The position numbers and the translations under genes are program-made. A stretch of DNA of 64,000 bases from Pararge aegeria (Eukaryota; Arthropoda; Insecta; Lepidoptera; Nymphalidae): positions 62,001-126,000 of the forward strand of contig NW_024396996.1 in the NCBI RefSeq assembly GCF_905163445.1, given 5' to 3'. Each line of letters opens with the position of its first letter. Positions within the stretch are counted from its first letter, which is position 1. Below are positions 48,361 through 62,750 of this stretch, one piece after another. The notes beneath the pieces are model-generated. The model worked only from the letters and a program-made list of their open reading frames with translations, did not search any database and had not been told where the DNA came from.

Positions 48361-50325
48361 CACTTACACATTAGGCCCGTCGCGCCGCGCCACTACTATA
48401 TGGGGCGAAGGTGCGAAGTCGACGGCGACGACAAAGTACCGAGTCTAAGGAGACTGATGGCGGCGCCACACAGTGGCGTTATGTCTCTATAAAAGTGGTG
48501 GTCTTTTATTATGTTATTTATTAATGGTATTATTTTAATATCATATCAATATTGTACCCCGCACAGGGGGGAGGTACGGGTAGGTAGTGACGAAAAATAA
48601 CGATACGGGACTCTTACGAGGTCTCGCAATCGGAATGAGTACACTTTAAATATTTTAACGAGGTAAAATTAAAGGGCATTGAGGGTCTGGTGCCAGTGGT
48701 GGTTGATTAGATCCACACACTATACTTTTTATAATTATGTGGCGTTATGTCTCTATAAAAGTGGTGGTCTTTTATTATGTTATTTATTAATGGTATTTTT
48801 TTAATATCATATCAATATTGTACCCCGCACGGGGGGAGGTAGGGGGGTAGGTAGTGACGAAAAATAACGATACGGGACTCTTACGAGGTCTCGTAATCGG
48901 AATGAGTTTCTGCGACTACCATTGTCTGTCGCGGGTAACGGGGAATCAGGGTTCGATTCCGGTGAGGGAGCCTGAGAAACTGCTACCACATCCAAGGAAG
49001 GCAGCAGGCGCGTAAATTACCCACTCCCTGCACGGGGGGGGAGGTACGGGTAGGTAGTGACGAAAAATAACGATACGGGACTCTTACGAGGGCCCGTCAT
49101 CGAATAATCAATACACGAACTGCCCACACACTTGTAAATATAGACGCGCAAGATCGTTACACGAACCGCTTACCATTATAGTAAACTACTATGCAAACAC
49201 ACATAACATATACGCAATAAGAGAACTTTAAATTGGAGATTTTACCCTACCACACCCGTCTGTCTCATTCTGAAAACTATTCAAAATAATTGCTATTTTT
49301 CATTCTCATTCAAATATAAATAATAGTAAATAATATATAATATATAATGTGGTCTTTTATTATGTTATTTATTAATGGTATTTTTTTAATATCATATCAA
49401 AATGTACCCCGCACGGGGGGAGGTAGGGGGGGGTAGGTAGTGACGAAAAATAACGATACGGGACTCTTACGAGGTCTCGTAATCGGAATGAGTTTCTGCG
49501 ACTACCATTGTCTGTCGCGGGTAACGGGGAATCAGGGTTCGATTCCGGTGAGGGAGCCTGAGAAACTGCTACCACATCCAAGGAAGGCAGCAGGCGCGCA
49601 AATTACCCACTCCCTGCACGGGGGGGGAGGTACGGGTAGGTAGTGACGAAAAATAACGATACGGGACTCTTACGAGGTCCCGTCATCGAATAATCAATAC
49701 ACGAACTGCCCACACACTTGTAAATATAGACGCGCAAGATCGTTACACGAACCGCTTACCATTATAGTAAACTACTATGCAAACACACATAACATATACG
49801 CAATAAGAGAACTTTAAATTGGAGATTTTACCCTACCACACCCGTCTGTCTCATTCTGAAAACTATTCAAAATAATTGCTATTTTTCATTCTCATTCAAA
49901 TATAAATAATAGTAAATAATATATAATTTTTGACTGAACTGAACCCAAGTGCCCGGCCTGTGGCCGGGCACCCCTCGTATTCATGTTCTAACCTAACCTA
50001 ACCTAAATCTAGTTTTGACACCTTTAGACTTTAGATTCAAGATTTAATGTGAATATATGCATTAATAAAAACTCATTACTATTTTAATACTAGTTATGCT
50101 GCTGTTGATGCACTGATGAAAGCCAGATAGCTAGATCAGTGTTTAGTTAGTCGTAGTTGCCGGTGGGCTGAGGTCTAAAGGAATCCAAACTAGTTTTAAA
50201 AGGTTTGGATAGGTTAGGTTAGGTTAGAACATGAATAAGACGGGTGCCCGGCCGCAGGCCGGTCACTTAGGTTCAGTTCCGTTTAAAAAAAAAAAAACAA
50301 TAATTTAATTTTTTTTTTTTTTTTT
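48361..50325 (+). repeat. Monomer 26 (rearranged, composite 1965 bp)
   Basis: c1 at 48560-48696, c2 at 48851-49102. Near 49340 the same TATATAATATATAATGTGG jump as in monomer 12 leads to a second M module and c2 at 49437-49688, then foldback and the ~60-bp spacer deletion. It equals monomer 12 less one 203-bp c2 period. Confidence 0.92.
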
Positions 50326-51767
50326 CACTTACACATTAGGCCCGTCGCGCCGCGCCACTACTATATGGGGCGAAGGTGCGAAGTCGACGGCGACGACAAA
50401 GTACCGAGTCTAAGGAGACTGATGGCGGCGCCACACAGTGGCGTTATGTCTCTATAAAAGTGGTGGTCTTTTATTATGTTATTTATTAATGGTATTATTT
50501 TAATATCATATCAATATTGTACCCCGCACAGGGGGGAGGTACGGGTAGGTAGTGACGAAAAATAACGATACGGGACTCTTACGAGGTCTCGCAATCGGAA
50601 TGAGTACACTTTAAATATTTTAACGAGGTAAAATTAAAGGGCATTGAGGGTCTGGTGCCAGTGGTGGTTGATTAGATCCACACACTATACTTTTTATAAT
50701 TATGTGGCGTTATGTCTCTATAAAAGTGGTGGTCTTTTATTATGTTATTTATTAATGGTATTTTTTTAATATCATATCAATATTGTACCCCGCACGGGGG
50801 GAGGTAGGGGGGTAGGTAGTGACGAAAAATAACGATACGGGACTCTTACGAGGTCTCGTAATCGGAATGAGTTTCTGCGACTACCATTGTCTGTCGCGGG
50901 TAACGGGGAATCAGGGTTCGATTCCGGTGAGGGAGCCTGAGAAACTGCTACCACATCCAAGGAAGGCAGCAGGCGCGCAAATTACCCACTCCCTGCACGG
51001 GGGGGGAGGTACGGGTAGGTAGTGACGAAAAATAACGATACGGGACTCTTACGAGGGCCCGTCATCGAATAATCAATACACGAACTGCCCACACACTTGT
51101 AAATATAGACGCGCAAGATCGTTACACGAACCGCTTACCATTATAGTAAACTACTATGCAAACACACATAACATATACGCAATAAGAGAACTTTAAATTG
51201 GAGATTTTACCCTACCACACCCGTCTGTCTCATTCTGAAAACTATTCAAAATAATTGCTATTTTTCATTCTCATTCAAATATAAATAATAGTAAATAATA
51301 TATAATTTTTGACTGAACTGAACCCAAGTGCCCGGCCTGTGGCCGGGCACCCCTCGTATTCATGTTCTAACCTAACCTAACCTAAATCTAGTTTTGACAC
51401 CTTTAGACTTTAGATTCAAGATTTAATGTGAATATATGCATTAATAAAAACTCATTACTATTTTAATACTAGTTATGCTGCTGTTGATGCACTGATGAAA
51501 GCCAGATAGCTAGATCAGTGTTTAGTTAGTCGTAGTTGCCGGTGGGCTGAGGTCTAAAGGAATCCAAACTAGTTTTAAAAGGTTTGGATAGGTTAGGTTA
51601 GGTTAGAACATGAATAAGACGGGTGCCCGGCCGCAGGCCGGTCACTTAGGTTCAGTTCCGTTTAAAAAAAAAAAAACAAAAAACAAAACGTACCAATACA
51701 AAGTACTCTTATTCATATTAGAAGATATTGTAAAATAACAATTAATTTAATTTTTTTTTTTTTTTTT
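50326..51767 (+). repeat. Monomer 27 (long form)
   Basis: 1442 bp; c1 at 50525-50661 (AAAATTAAAGG), c2 at 50816-51067 ending GAGGGCCCGTC. Confidence 0.93.
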
Positions 51768-52944
51768 CACTTACACATTAGGCCCGTCGCGCCGCGCCAC
51801 TACTATATGGGGCGAAGGTGCGAAGTCGACGGCGACGACAAAGTACCGAGTCTAAGGAGACTGATGGCGGCGCCACACAGTGGCGTTATGTCTCTATAAA
51901 AGTGGTGGTCTTTTATTATGTTATTTATTAATGGTATTATTTTAATATCATATCAATATTGTACCCCGCACAGGGGGGAGGTACGGGTAGGTAGTGACGA
52001 AAAATAACGATACGGGACTCTTACGAGGTCTCGCAATCGGAATGAGTACACTTTAAATATTTTAACGAGGTAAAATTAAAGGGCATTGAGGGTCTGGTGC
52101 CAGTGGTGGTTGATTAGATCCACACACTATACTTTTTATAATTATGTGGCGTTATGTCTCTATAAAAGTGGTGGTCTTTTATTATGTTATTTATTAATGG
52201 TATTTTTTTAATATCATATCAATATTGTACCCCGCACGGGGGGAGGTAGGGGGGTAGGTAGTGATGAAAAATAACGATACGGGACTCTTACGAGGTCCCG
52301 TCATCGAATAATCAATACACGAACTGCCCACACACTTGTAAATATAGACGCGCAAGATCGTTACACGAACCGCTTACCATTATAGTAAACTACTATGCAA
52401 ACACACATAACATATACGCAATAAGAGAACTTTAAATTGGAGATTTTACCCTACCACACCCGTCTGTCTCATTCTGAAAACTATTCAAAATAATTGCTAT
52501 TTTTCATTCTCATTCAAATATAAATAATAGTAAATAATATATAATTTTTGACTGAACTGAACCCAAGTGCCCGGCCTGTGGCCGGGCACCCCTCGTATTC
52601 ATGTTCTAACCTAACCTAACCTAAATCTAGTTTTGACACCTTTAGACTTTAGATTCAAGATTTAATGTGAATATATGCATTAATAAAAACTCATTACTAT
52701 TTTAATACTAGTTATGCTGCTGTTGATGCACTGATGAAAGCCAGATAGCTAGATCAGTGTTTAGTTAGTCGTAGTTGCCGGTGGGCTGAGGTCTAAAGGA
52801 ATCCAAACTAGTTTTAAAAGGTTTGGATAGGTTAGGTTAGGTTAGAACATGAATAAGACGGGTGCCCGGCCGCAGGCCGGTCACTTAGGTTCAGTTCCGT
52901 TTAAAAAAAAAAAAAACAATAATTTAATTTTTTTTTTTTTTTTT
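51768..52944 (+). repeat. Monomer 28 (contracted c2, 1177 bp)
   Basis: c1 at 51967-52103. c2 is reduced to 52258-52306: one GTAGTGATG start running straight to GAGGTCCCGTCATCG, exactly one 203-bp period shorter than usual. It also has the ~60-bp spacer deletion. Confidence 0.93.
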
Positions 52945-54387
52945 CACTTACACATTAGGCCCGTCGCGCCGCACCACTACTATATGGGGCGAAGGTGCGA
53001 AGTCGACGGCGACGACAAAGTACCGAGTCTAAGGAGACTGATGGCGGCGCCACACAGTGGCGTTATGTCTCTATAAAAGTGGTGGTCTTTTATTATGTTA
53101 TTTATTAATGGTATTATTTTAATATCATATCAATATTGTACCCCGCACAGGGGGGAGGTACGGGTAGGTAGTGACGAAAAATAACGATACGGGACTCTTA
53201 CGAGGTCTCGCAATCGGAATGAGTACACTTTAAATATTTTAACGAGGTAAAATTTAAGGGCATTGAGGGTCTGGTGCCAGTGGTGGTTGATTAGATCCAC
53301 ACACTATACTTTTTATAATTATGTGGCGTTATGTCTCTATAAAAGTGGTGGTCTTTTATTATGTTATTTATTAATGGTATTTTTTTAATATCATATCAAT
53401 ATTGTACCCCGCACGGGGGGAGGTAGGGGGGTAGGTAGTGACGAAAAATAACGATACGGGACTCTTACGAGGTCTCGTAATCGGAATGAGTTTCTGCGAC
53501 TACCATTGTCTGTCGCGGGTAACGGGGAATCAGGGTTCGATTCCGGTGAGGGAGCCTGAGAAACTGCTACCACATCCAAGGAAGGCAGCAGGCGCGCAAA
53601 TTACCCACTCCCTGCACGGGGGGGGGAGGTACGGGTAGGTAGTGACGAAAAATAACGATACGGGACTCTTACGAGGTCCCGTCATCGAATAATCAATACA
53701 CGAACTGCCCACACACTTGTAAATATAGACGCGCAAGATCGTTACACGAACCGCTTACCATTATAGTAAACTACTATGCAAACATACATAACATATACGC
53801 AATAAGAGAACTTTAAATTGGAGATTTTACCCTACCACACCCGTCTGTCTCATTCTGAAAACTATTCAAAATAATTGCTATTTTTCATTCTCATTCAAAT
53901 ATAAATAATAGTAAATAATATATAATTTTTGACTGAACTGAACCCAAGTGCCCGGCCTGTGGCCGGGCACCCCTCGTATTCATGTTCTAACCTAACCTAA
54001 CCTAAATCTAGTTTTGACACCTTTAGACTTTAGATTCAAGATTTAATGTGAATATATGCATTAATAAAAACTCATTACTATTTTAATACTAGTTATGCTG
54101 CTGTTGATGCACTGATGAAAGCCAGATAGCTAGATCAGTGTTTAGTTAGTCGTAGTTGCCGGTGGGCTGAGGTCTAAAGGAATCCAAACTAGTTTTAAAA
54201 GGTTTGGATAGGTTAGGTTAGGTTAGAACATGAATAAGACGGGTGCCCGGCCGCAGGCCGGTCACTTAGGTTCAGTTCCGTTTAAAAAAAAAAAAACAAA
54301 AAACAAAACGTACCAATACAAAGTACTCTTATTCATATTAGAAGATATTGTAAAATAACAATTAATTTAATTTTTTTTTTTTTTTTT
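52945..54387 (+). repeat. Monomer 29 (long form)
   Basis: 1443 bp; c1 at 53144-53280, c2 at 53435-53687. Private GCCGCACCAC in the head and AACATACATAAC in the AT-rich segment. Confidence 0.93.
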
Positions 54388-55828
54388 CACTTACACATTA
54401 GGCCCGTCGCGCCGCGCCACTACTATATGGGGCGAAGGTGCGAAGTCGACGGCGACGACAAAGTACCGAGTCTAAGGAGACTGATGGCGGCGCCACACAG
54501 TGGCGTTATGTCTCTATAAAAGTGGTGGTCTTTTATTATGTTATTTATTAATGGTATTATTTTAATATCATATCAATATTGTACCCCGCACAGGGGGGAG
54601 GTACGGGTAGGTAGTGACGAAAAATAACGATACGGGACTCTTACGAGGTCTCGCAATCGGAATGAGTACACTTTAAATATTTTAACGAGGTAAAATTAAA
54701 GGGCATTGAGGGTCTGGTGCCAGTGGTGGTTGATTAGATCCACACACTATACTTTTTATAATTATGTGGCGTTATGTCTCTATAAAAGTGGTGGTCTTTT
54801 ATTATGTTATTTATTAATGGTATTTTTTTAATATCATATCAATATTGTACCCCGCACGGGGGGAGGTAGGGGGGTAGGTAGTGACGAAAAATAACGATAC
54901 GGGACTCTTACGAGGTCTCGTAATCGGAATGAGTTTCTGCGACTGCCATTGTCTGTCGCGGGTAACGGGGAATCAGGGTTCGATTCCGGTGAGGGAGCCT
55001 GAGAAACTGCTACCACATCCAAGGAAGGCAGCAGGCGCGCAAATTACCCACTCCCTGCACGGGGGGGGAGGTACGGGTAGGTAGTGATGAAAAATAACGA
55101 TACGGGACTCTTACGAGGTCCCGTCATCGAATAATCAATACACGAACTGCCCACACACTTGTAAATATAGACGCGCAAGATCGTTACACGAACCGCTTAC
55201 CATTATAGTAAACTACTATGCAAACACACATAACATATACGCAATAAGAGAACTTTAAATTGGAGATTTTACCCTACCACACCCGTCTGTCTCATTCTGA
55301 AAACTATTCAAAATAATTGCTATTTTTCATTCTCATTCAAATATAAATAATAGTAAATAATATATAATTTTTGACTGAACTGAACCCAAGTGCCCGGCCT
55401 GTGGCCGGGCACCCCTCGTATTCATGTTCTAACCTAACCTAACCTAAATCTAGTTTTGACACCTTTAGACTTTAGATTCAAGATTTAATGTGAATATATG
55501 CATTAATAAAAACTCATTACTATTTTAATACTAGTTATGCTGCTGTTGATGCACTGATGAAAGCCAGATAGCTAGATCAGTGTTTAGTTAGTCGTAGTTG
55601 CCGGTGGGCTGAGGTCTAAAGGAATCCAAACTAGTTTTAAAAGGTTTGGATAGGTTAGGTTAGGTTAGAACATGAATAAGACGGGTGCCCGGCCGCAGGC
55701 CGGTCACTTAGGTTCAGTTCCGTTTAAAAAAAAAAAACAAAAAACAAAACGTACCAATACAAAGTACTCTTATTCATATTAGAAGATATTGTAAAATAAC
55801 AATTAATTTAATTTTTTTTTTTTTTTTT
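54388..55828 (+). repeat. Monomer 30 (long form)
   Basis: 1441 bp; c1 at 54587-54723, c2 at 54878-55129 with private GACTGCCATTG and a GTGATG start shared with monomer 28. Confidence 0.93.
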
Positions 55829-57231
55829 CACTTACACATTAGGCCCGTCGCGCCGCGCCACTACTATATGGGGCGAAGGTGCGAAGTCGACGGCGACGAC
55901 AAAGTAACGAGTCTAAGGAGACTGATGGCGGCGCCACACAGTGGCGTTATGTCTCTATAAAAGTGGTGGTCTTTTATTATGTTATTTATTAATGGTATTA
56001 CTTTAATATCATATTAATATTGTACCCCGCACAGGGGGGAGGTACGGGTAGGTAGTGACGAAAAATAACGATACGGGACTCTTACGAGGTCTCGCAATCG
56101 GAATGAGTACACTTTAAATATTTTAACGAGGTAAAATTAAAGGGCATTGAGGGTCTGGTGCCAGTGGTGGTTGATTAGATCCACACACTATACTTTTTAT
56201 AATTATGTGGCGTTATGTCTCTATAAAAGTGGTGGTCTTTTATTATGTTATTTATTAATGGTATTTTTTTAATATCATATCAATATTGTACCCCGCACGG
56301 GGGGAGGTAGGGGGGGGTAGGTAGTGACGAAAAATAACGATACGGGACTCTTACGAGGTCTCGTAATCGGAATGAGTTTCTGCGACTACCATTGTCTGTC
56401 GCGGGTAACGGGGAATCAGGGTTCGATTCCGGTGAGGGAGCCTGAGAAACTGCTACCACATCCAAGGAAGGCAGCAGGCGCGCAAATTACCCACTCCCTG
56501 CACGGGGGGGGAGGTACGGGTAGGTAGTGACGAAAAATAACGATACGGGACTCTTACGAGGTCCCGTCATCGAATAATCAATACACGAACTGCCCACACA
56601 CTTGTAAATATAGACGCGCAAGATCGTTACACGAACCGCTTACCATTATAGTAAACTACTATGCAAACACACATAACATATACGCAATAAGAGAACTTTA
56701 AATTGGAGATTTTACCCTACCACACCCGTCTGTCTCATTCTGAAAACTATTCAAAATAATTGCTATTTTTCATTCTCATTCAAATATAAATAATAGTAAA
56801 TAATATATAATTTTTGACTGAACTGAACCCAAGTGCCCGGCCTGTGGCCGGGCACCCCTCGTATTCATGTTCTAACCTAACCTAACCTAAATCTAGTTTT
56901 GACACCTTTAGACTTTAGATTCAAGATTTAATGTGAATATATGCATTAATAAAAACTGATGAAAGCCAGATAGCTAGATCAGTGTTTAGTTAGTCGTAGT
57001 TGCCGGTGGGCTGAGGTCTAAAGGAATCCAAACTAGTTTTAAAAGGTTTGGATAGTTTAGGTTAGGTTAGAACATGAATAAGACGGGTGCCCGGCCGCAG
57101 GCCGGTCACTTCGGTTCAGTTCCGTTTAAAAAAAAAAAAACAAAAAACAAGACGTACCAATACAAAGTACTCTTATTCATATTAGAAGATATTGTAAAAT
57201 AACAATTAATTTAATTTTTTTTTTTTTTTTT
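55829..57231 (+). repeat. Monomer 31 (short form)
   Basis: 1403 bp; c1 at 56028-56164, c2 at 56321-56572. Private changes include AAAGTAACGAG, GGTATTACTTT, CACTTCGG and AACAAGACG. Confidence 0.93.
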
Positions 57232-58675
57232 CACTTACACATTAGGCCCGTCGCGCCGCGCCACTACTATATGGGGCGAAGGTGCGAAGTCGACGGCGAC
57301 GACAAAGTACCGAGTCTAAGGAGACTGATGGCGGCGCCACACAGTGGCGTTATGTCTCTATAAAAGTGGTGGTCTTTTATTATGTTATTTATTAATGGTA
57401 TTATTTTAATATCATATCAATATTGTACCCCGCACAGGGGGGAGGTACGGGTAGGTAGTGACGAAAAATAACGATACGGGACTCTTACGAGGTCTCGCAA
57501 TCGGAATGAGTACACTTTAAATATTTTAACGAGGTAAAATTAAAGGGCATTGAGGGTCTGGTGCCAGTGGTGGTTGATTAGATCCACACACTATACTTTT
57601 TATAATTATGTGGCGTTATGTCTCTATAAAAGTGGTGGTCTTTTATTATGTTATTTATTAATGGTATTTTTTTAATATCATATCAATATTGTACCCCGCA
57701 CGGGGGGAGGTAGGGGGGGGTAGGTAGTGACGAAAAATAACGATACGGGACTCTTACGAGGTCTCGTAATCGGAATGAGTTTCTGCGACTACCATTGTCT
57801 GTCGCGGGTAACGGGGAATCAGGGTTCGATTCCGGTGAGGGAGCCTGAGAAACTGCTACCACATCCAAGGAAGGCAGCAGGCGCGCAAATTACCCACTCC
57901 CTGCACGGGGGGGGAGGTACGGGGAGGTAGTGACGAAAAATAACGATACGGGACTCTTACGAGGTCCCGTCATCGAATAATCAATACACGAACTGCCCAC
58001 ACACTTGTAAATATAGACGCGCAAGATCGTTACACGAACCGCTTACCATTATAGTAAACTACTATGCAAACACACATAACATATACGCAATAAGAGAACT
58101 TTAAATTGGAGATTTTACCCTACCACACCCGTCTGTCTCATTCTGAAAACTATTCAAAATAATTGCTATTTTTCATTCTCATTCAAATATAAATAATAGT
58201 AAATAATATATAATTTTTGACTGAACTGAACCCAAGTGCCCGGCCTGTGGCCGGGCACCCCTCGTATTCATGTTCTAACCTAACCTAACCTAAATCTAGT
58301 TTTGACACCTTTAGACTTTAGATTCAAGATTTAATGTGAATATATGCATTAATAAAAACTCATTACTATTTTAATACTAGTTATGCTGCTGTTGATGCAC
58401 TGATGAAAGCCAGATAGCTAGATCAGTGTTTAGTTAGTCGTAGTTGCCGGTGGGCTGAGGTCTAAAGGAATCCAAACTAGTTTTAAAAGGTTTGGATAGG
58501 TTAGGTTAGGTTAGAACATGAATAAGACGGGTGCCCGGCCGCAGGCCGGTCACTTAGGTTCAGTTCCGTTTAAAAAAAAAAAAACAAAAAACAAAACGTA
58601 CCAATACAAAGTACTCTTATTCATATTAGAAGATATTGTAAAATAACAATTAATTTAATTTTTTTTTTTTTTTTT
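57232..58675 (+). repeat. Monomer 32 (long form)
   Basis: 1444 bp; c1 at 57431-57567, c2 at 57724-57975 with private TACGGGGAGG. Confidence 0.93.
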
Positions 58676-60119
58676 CACTTACACATTAGGCCCGTCGCGC
58701 CGCGCCACTACTATATGGGGCGAAGGTGCGAAGTCGACGGCGACGACAAAGTACCGAGTCTAAGGAGACTGATGGCGGCGCCACACAGTGGCGTTATGTC
58801 TCTATAAAAGTGGTGGTCTTTTATTATGTTATTTATTAATGGTATTATTTTAATATCATATCAATATTGTACCCCGCACAGGGGGGAGGTACGGGTAGGT
58901 AGTGACGAAAAATAACGATACGGGACTCTTACGAGGTCTCGCAATCGGAATGAGTACACTTTAAATATTTTAACGAGGTAAAATTTAAGGGCATTGAGGG
59001 TCTGGTGCCAGTGGTGGTTGATTAGATCCACACACTATACTTTTTATAATTATGTGGCGTTATGTCTCTATAAAAGTGGTGGTCTTTTATTATGTTATTT
59101 ATTAATGGTATTTTTTTAATATCATATCAATATTGTACCCCGCACGGGGGGAGGTAGGGGGGGGTAGGTAGTGACGAAAAATAACGATACGGGACTCTTA
59201 CGAGGTCTCGTAATCGGAATGAGTTTCTGCGACTACCATTGTCTGACGCGGGTAACGGGGAATCAGGGTTCGATTCCGGTGAGGGAGCCTGAGAAACTGC
59301 TACCACATCCAAGGAAGGCAGCAGGCGCGCAAATTACCCACTCCCTGCACGGGGGGGGAGGTACGGGTAGGTAGTGACGAAAAATAACGATACGGGACTC
59401 TTACGAGGTCCCGTCATCGAATAATCAATACACGAACTGCCCACACACTTGTAAATATAGACGCGCAAGATCGTTACACGAACCGCTTACCATTATAGTA
59501 AACTACTATGCAAACACACATAACATATACGCAATAAGAGAACTTTAAATTGGAGATTTTACCCTACCACACCCGTCTGTCTCATTCTGAAAACTATTCA
59601 AAATAATTGCTATTTTTCATTCTCATTCAAATATAAATAATAGTAAATAATATATAATTTTTGACTGAACTGAACCCAAGTGCCCGGCCTGTGGCCGGGC
59701 ACCCCTCGTATTCATGTTCTAACCTAACCTAACCTAAATCTAGTTTTGACACCTTTAGACTTTAGATTCAAGATTTAATGTGAATATATGCATTAATAAA
59801 AACTCATTACTATTTTAATACTAGTTATGCTGCTGTTGATGCACTGATGAAAGCCAGATAGCTAGATCAGTGTTTAGTTAGTCGTAGTTGCCGGTGGGCT
59901 GAGGTCTAAAGGAATCCAAACTAGTTTTAAAAGGTTTGGATAGGTTAGGTTAGGTTAGAACATGAATAAGACGGGTGCCCGGCCGCAGGCCGGTCACTTA
60001 GGTTCAGTTCCGTTTAAAAAAAAAAAAACAAAAAACAAAACGTACCAATACAAAGTACTCTTATTCATATTAGAAGATATTGTAAAATAACAATTAATTT
60101 AATTTTTTTTTTTTTTTTT
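58676..60119 (+). repeat. Monomer 33 (long form)
   Basis: 1444 bp; c1 at 58875-59011, c2 at 59168-59419 with private TGTCTGACGCG. Confidence 0.93.
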
Positions 60120-61563
60120 CACTTACACATTAGGCCCGTCGCGCCGCGCCACTACTATATGGGGCGAAGGTGCGAAGTCGACGGCGACGACAAAGTACCG
60201 AGTCTAAGGAGACTGATGGCGGCGCCACACAGTGGCGTTATGTCTCTATAAAAGTGGTGGTCTTTTATTATGTTATTTATTAATGGTATTATTTTAATAT
60301 CATATCAATATTGTACCCCGCACAGGGGGGAGGTACGGGTAGGTAGTGACGAAAAATAACGATACGGGACTCTTACGAGGTCTCGCAATCGGAATGAGTA
60401 CACTTTAAATATTTTAACGAGGTAAAATTTAAGGGCATTGAGGGTCTGGTGCCAGTGGTGGTTGATTAGATCCACACACTATACTTTTTATAATTATGTG
60501 GCGTTATGTCTCTATAAAAGTGGTGGTCTTTTATTATGTTATTTATTAATGGTATTTTTTTAATATCATATCAATATTGTACCCCGCACGGGGGGAGGTA
60601 GGGGGGGGTAGGTAGTGACGAAAAATAACGATACGGGACTCTTACGAGGTCTCGTAATCGGAATGAGTTTCTGCGACTACCATTGTCTGTCGCGGGTAAC
60701 GGGGAATCAGGGTTCGATTCCGGTGAGGGAGCCTGAGAAACTGCTACCACATCCAAGGAAGGCAGCAGGCGCGCAAATTACCCACTCCCTGCACGGGGGG
60801 GGAGGTACGGGTAGGTAGTGACGAAAAATAACGATACGGGACTCTTACGAGGTCCCGTCATCGAATAATCAATACACGAACTGCCCACACACTTGTAAAT
60901 ATAGACGCGCAAGATCGTTACACGAACCGCTTACCATTATAGTAAACTACTATGCAAACACACATAACATATACGCAATAAGAGAACTTTAAATTGGAGA
61001 TTTTACCCTACCACACCCGTCTGTCTCATTCTGAAAACTATTCAAAATAATTGCTATTTTTCATTCTCATTCAAATATAAATAATAGTAAATAATATATA
61101 ATTTTTGACTGAACTGAACCCAAGTGCCCGGCCTGTGGCCGGGCACCCCTCGTATTCATGTTCTAACCTAACCTAACCTAAATCTAGTTTTGACACCTTT
61201 AGACTTTAGATTCAAGATTTAATGTGAATATATGCATTAATAAAAACTCATTACTATTTTAATACTAGTTATGCTGCTGTTGATGCACTGATGAAAGCCA
61301 GATAGCTAGATCAGTGTTTAGTTAGTCGTAGTTGCCGGTGGGCTGAGGTCTAAAGGAATCCAAACTAGTTTTAAAAGGTTTGGATAGGTTAGGTTAGGTT
61401 AGAACATGAATAAGACGGGTGCCCGGCCGCAGGCCGGTCACTTAGGTTCAGTTCCGTTTAAAAAAAAAAAAACAAAAAACAAAACGTACCAATACAAAGT
61501 ACTCTTATTCATATTAGAAGATATTGTAAAATAACAATTAATTTAATTTTTTTTTTTTTTTTT
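60120..61563 (+). repeat. Monomer 34 (long form)
   Basis: 1444 bp; c1 at 60319-60455, c2 at 60612-60863. Close to the reference unit. Confidence 0.93.
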
Positions 61564-62750
61564 CACTTACACATTAGGCCCGTCGCGCCGCGCCACTACT
61601 ATATGGGGCGAAGGTGCGAAGTCGACGGCGACGACAAAGTACCGAGTCTAAGGAGACTGATGGCGGCGCCACACAGTGGCGTTATGTCTCTATAAAAGTG
61701 GTGGTCTTTTATTATGTTATTTATTAATGGTATTTTTTTAATATCATATCAATATTGTACCCCGCACGGGGGGAGGTAGGGGGGTAGGTAGTGACGAAAA
61801 ATAACGATACGGGACTCTTACGAGGTCTCGTAATCGGAATGAGTTTCTGCGACTACCATTGTTTGTCGCGGGTAACGGGGAATCAGGGTTCGATTCCGGT
61901 GAGGGAGCCTGAGAAACTGCTACCACATCCAAGGAAGGCAGCAGGCGCGCAAATAACCCACTACTCCCTGCACGGGGGGGGGGAGGTACGGGTAGGTAGT
62001 GACGAAAAATAACGATACGGGACTCTTACGAGGTCTCGTCATCGAATAATCAATACACGAACTGCCCACACACTTGTAAATATAGACGCGCAAGATCGTT
62101 ACACGAACCGCTTACCATTATAGTAAACTACTATGCAAACACACATAACATATACGCAATAAGGGAACTTTAAATTGGAGATTTAACCCTACCACACCCG
62201 TCTGTCTCATTCTGAAAACTATTCAAAATAATTGCTATTTTTCATTCTCATTCAAATATAAATAATAGTAAATAATATATAATTTTTGACTGAACTGAAC
62301 CCAAGTGCCCGTCCGGCCTGTGGCCGGGCACCCCTCGTATTCATGTTCTAACCTAACCTAACCTAAATCTAGTTTTGACACCTTTAGACTTTAGATTCAA
62401 GATTTAATGTGAATATATGCATTAATAAAAACTCATTACTATTTTAATACTAGTTATGCTGCTGTTGATGCACTGATGAAAGCCAGATAGCTAGATCAGT
62501 GTTTAGTTAGTCGTAGTTGCCGGTGGGCTGAGGTCTAAAGGAATCCAAACTAGTTTTAAAAGATTTGGATAGGTTAGGTTAGGTTAGAACATGAATAAGA
62601 CGGGTGCCCGGCCGCAGGCCGGTCACTTAGGTTCAGTTCCGTTTAAAAAAAAAAAAAACAAAAAACAAAACGTACCAATACAAAGTACTCTTATTCATAT
62701 TAGAAGATATTGTAAAATAACAATTAATTTAATTTTTTTTTTTTTTTTTT
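61564..62750 (+). repeat. Monomer 35 (lacks c1; diverged)
   Basis: 1187 bp. The 266-bp M+c1 module is absent: the head runs into the single M module and c2 at 61788-62044. Many private changes: TTGTTTGTCG, CCCACTACTCCC, GAGGTCTCGTC, AAGGGAAC, GATTTAACCC, CCCGTCCGGCC and AAAAGATTTGG. Confidence 0.92.
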
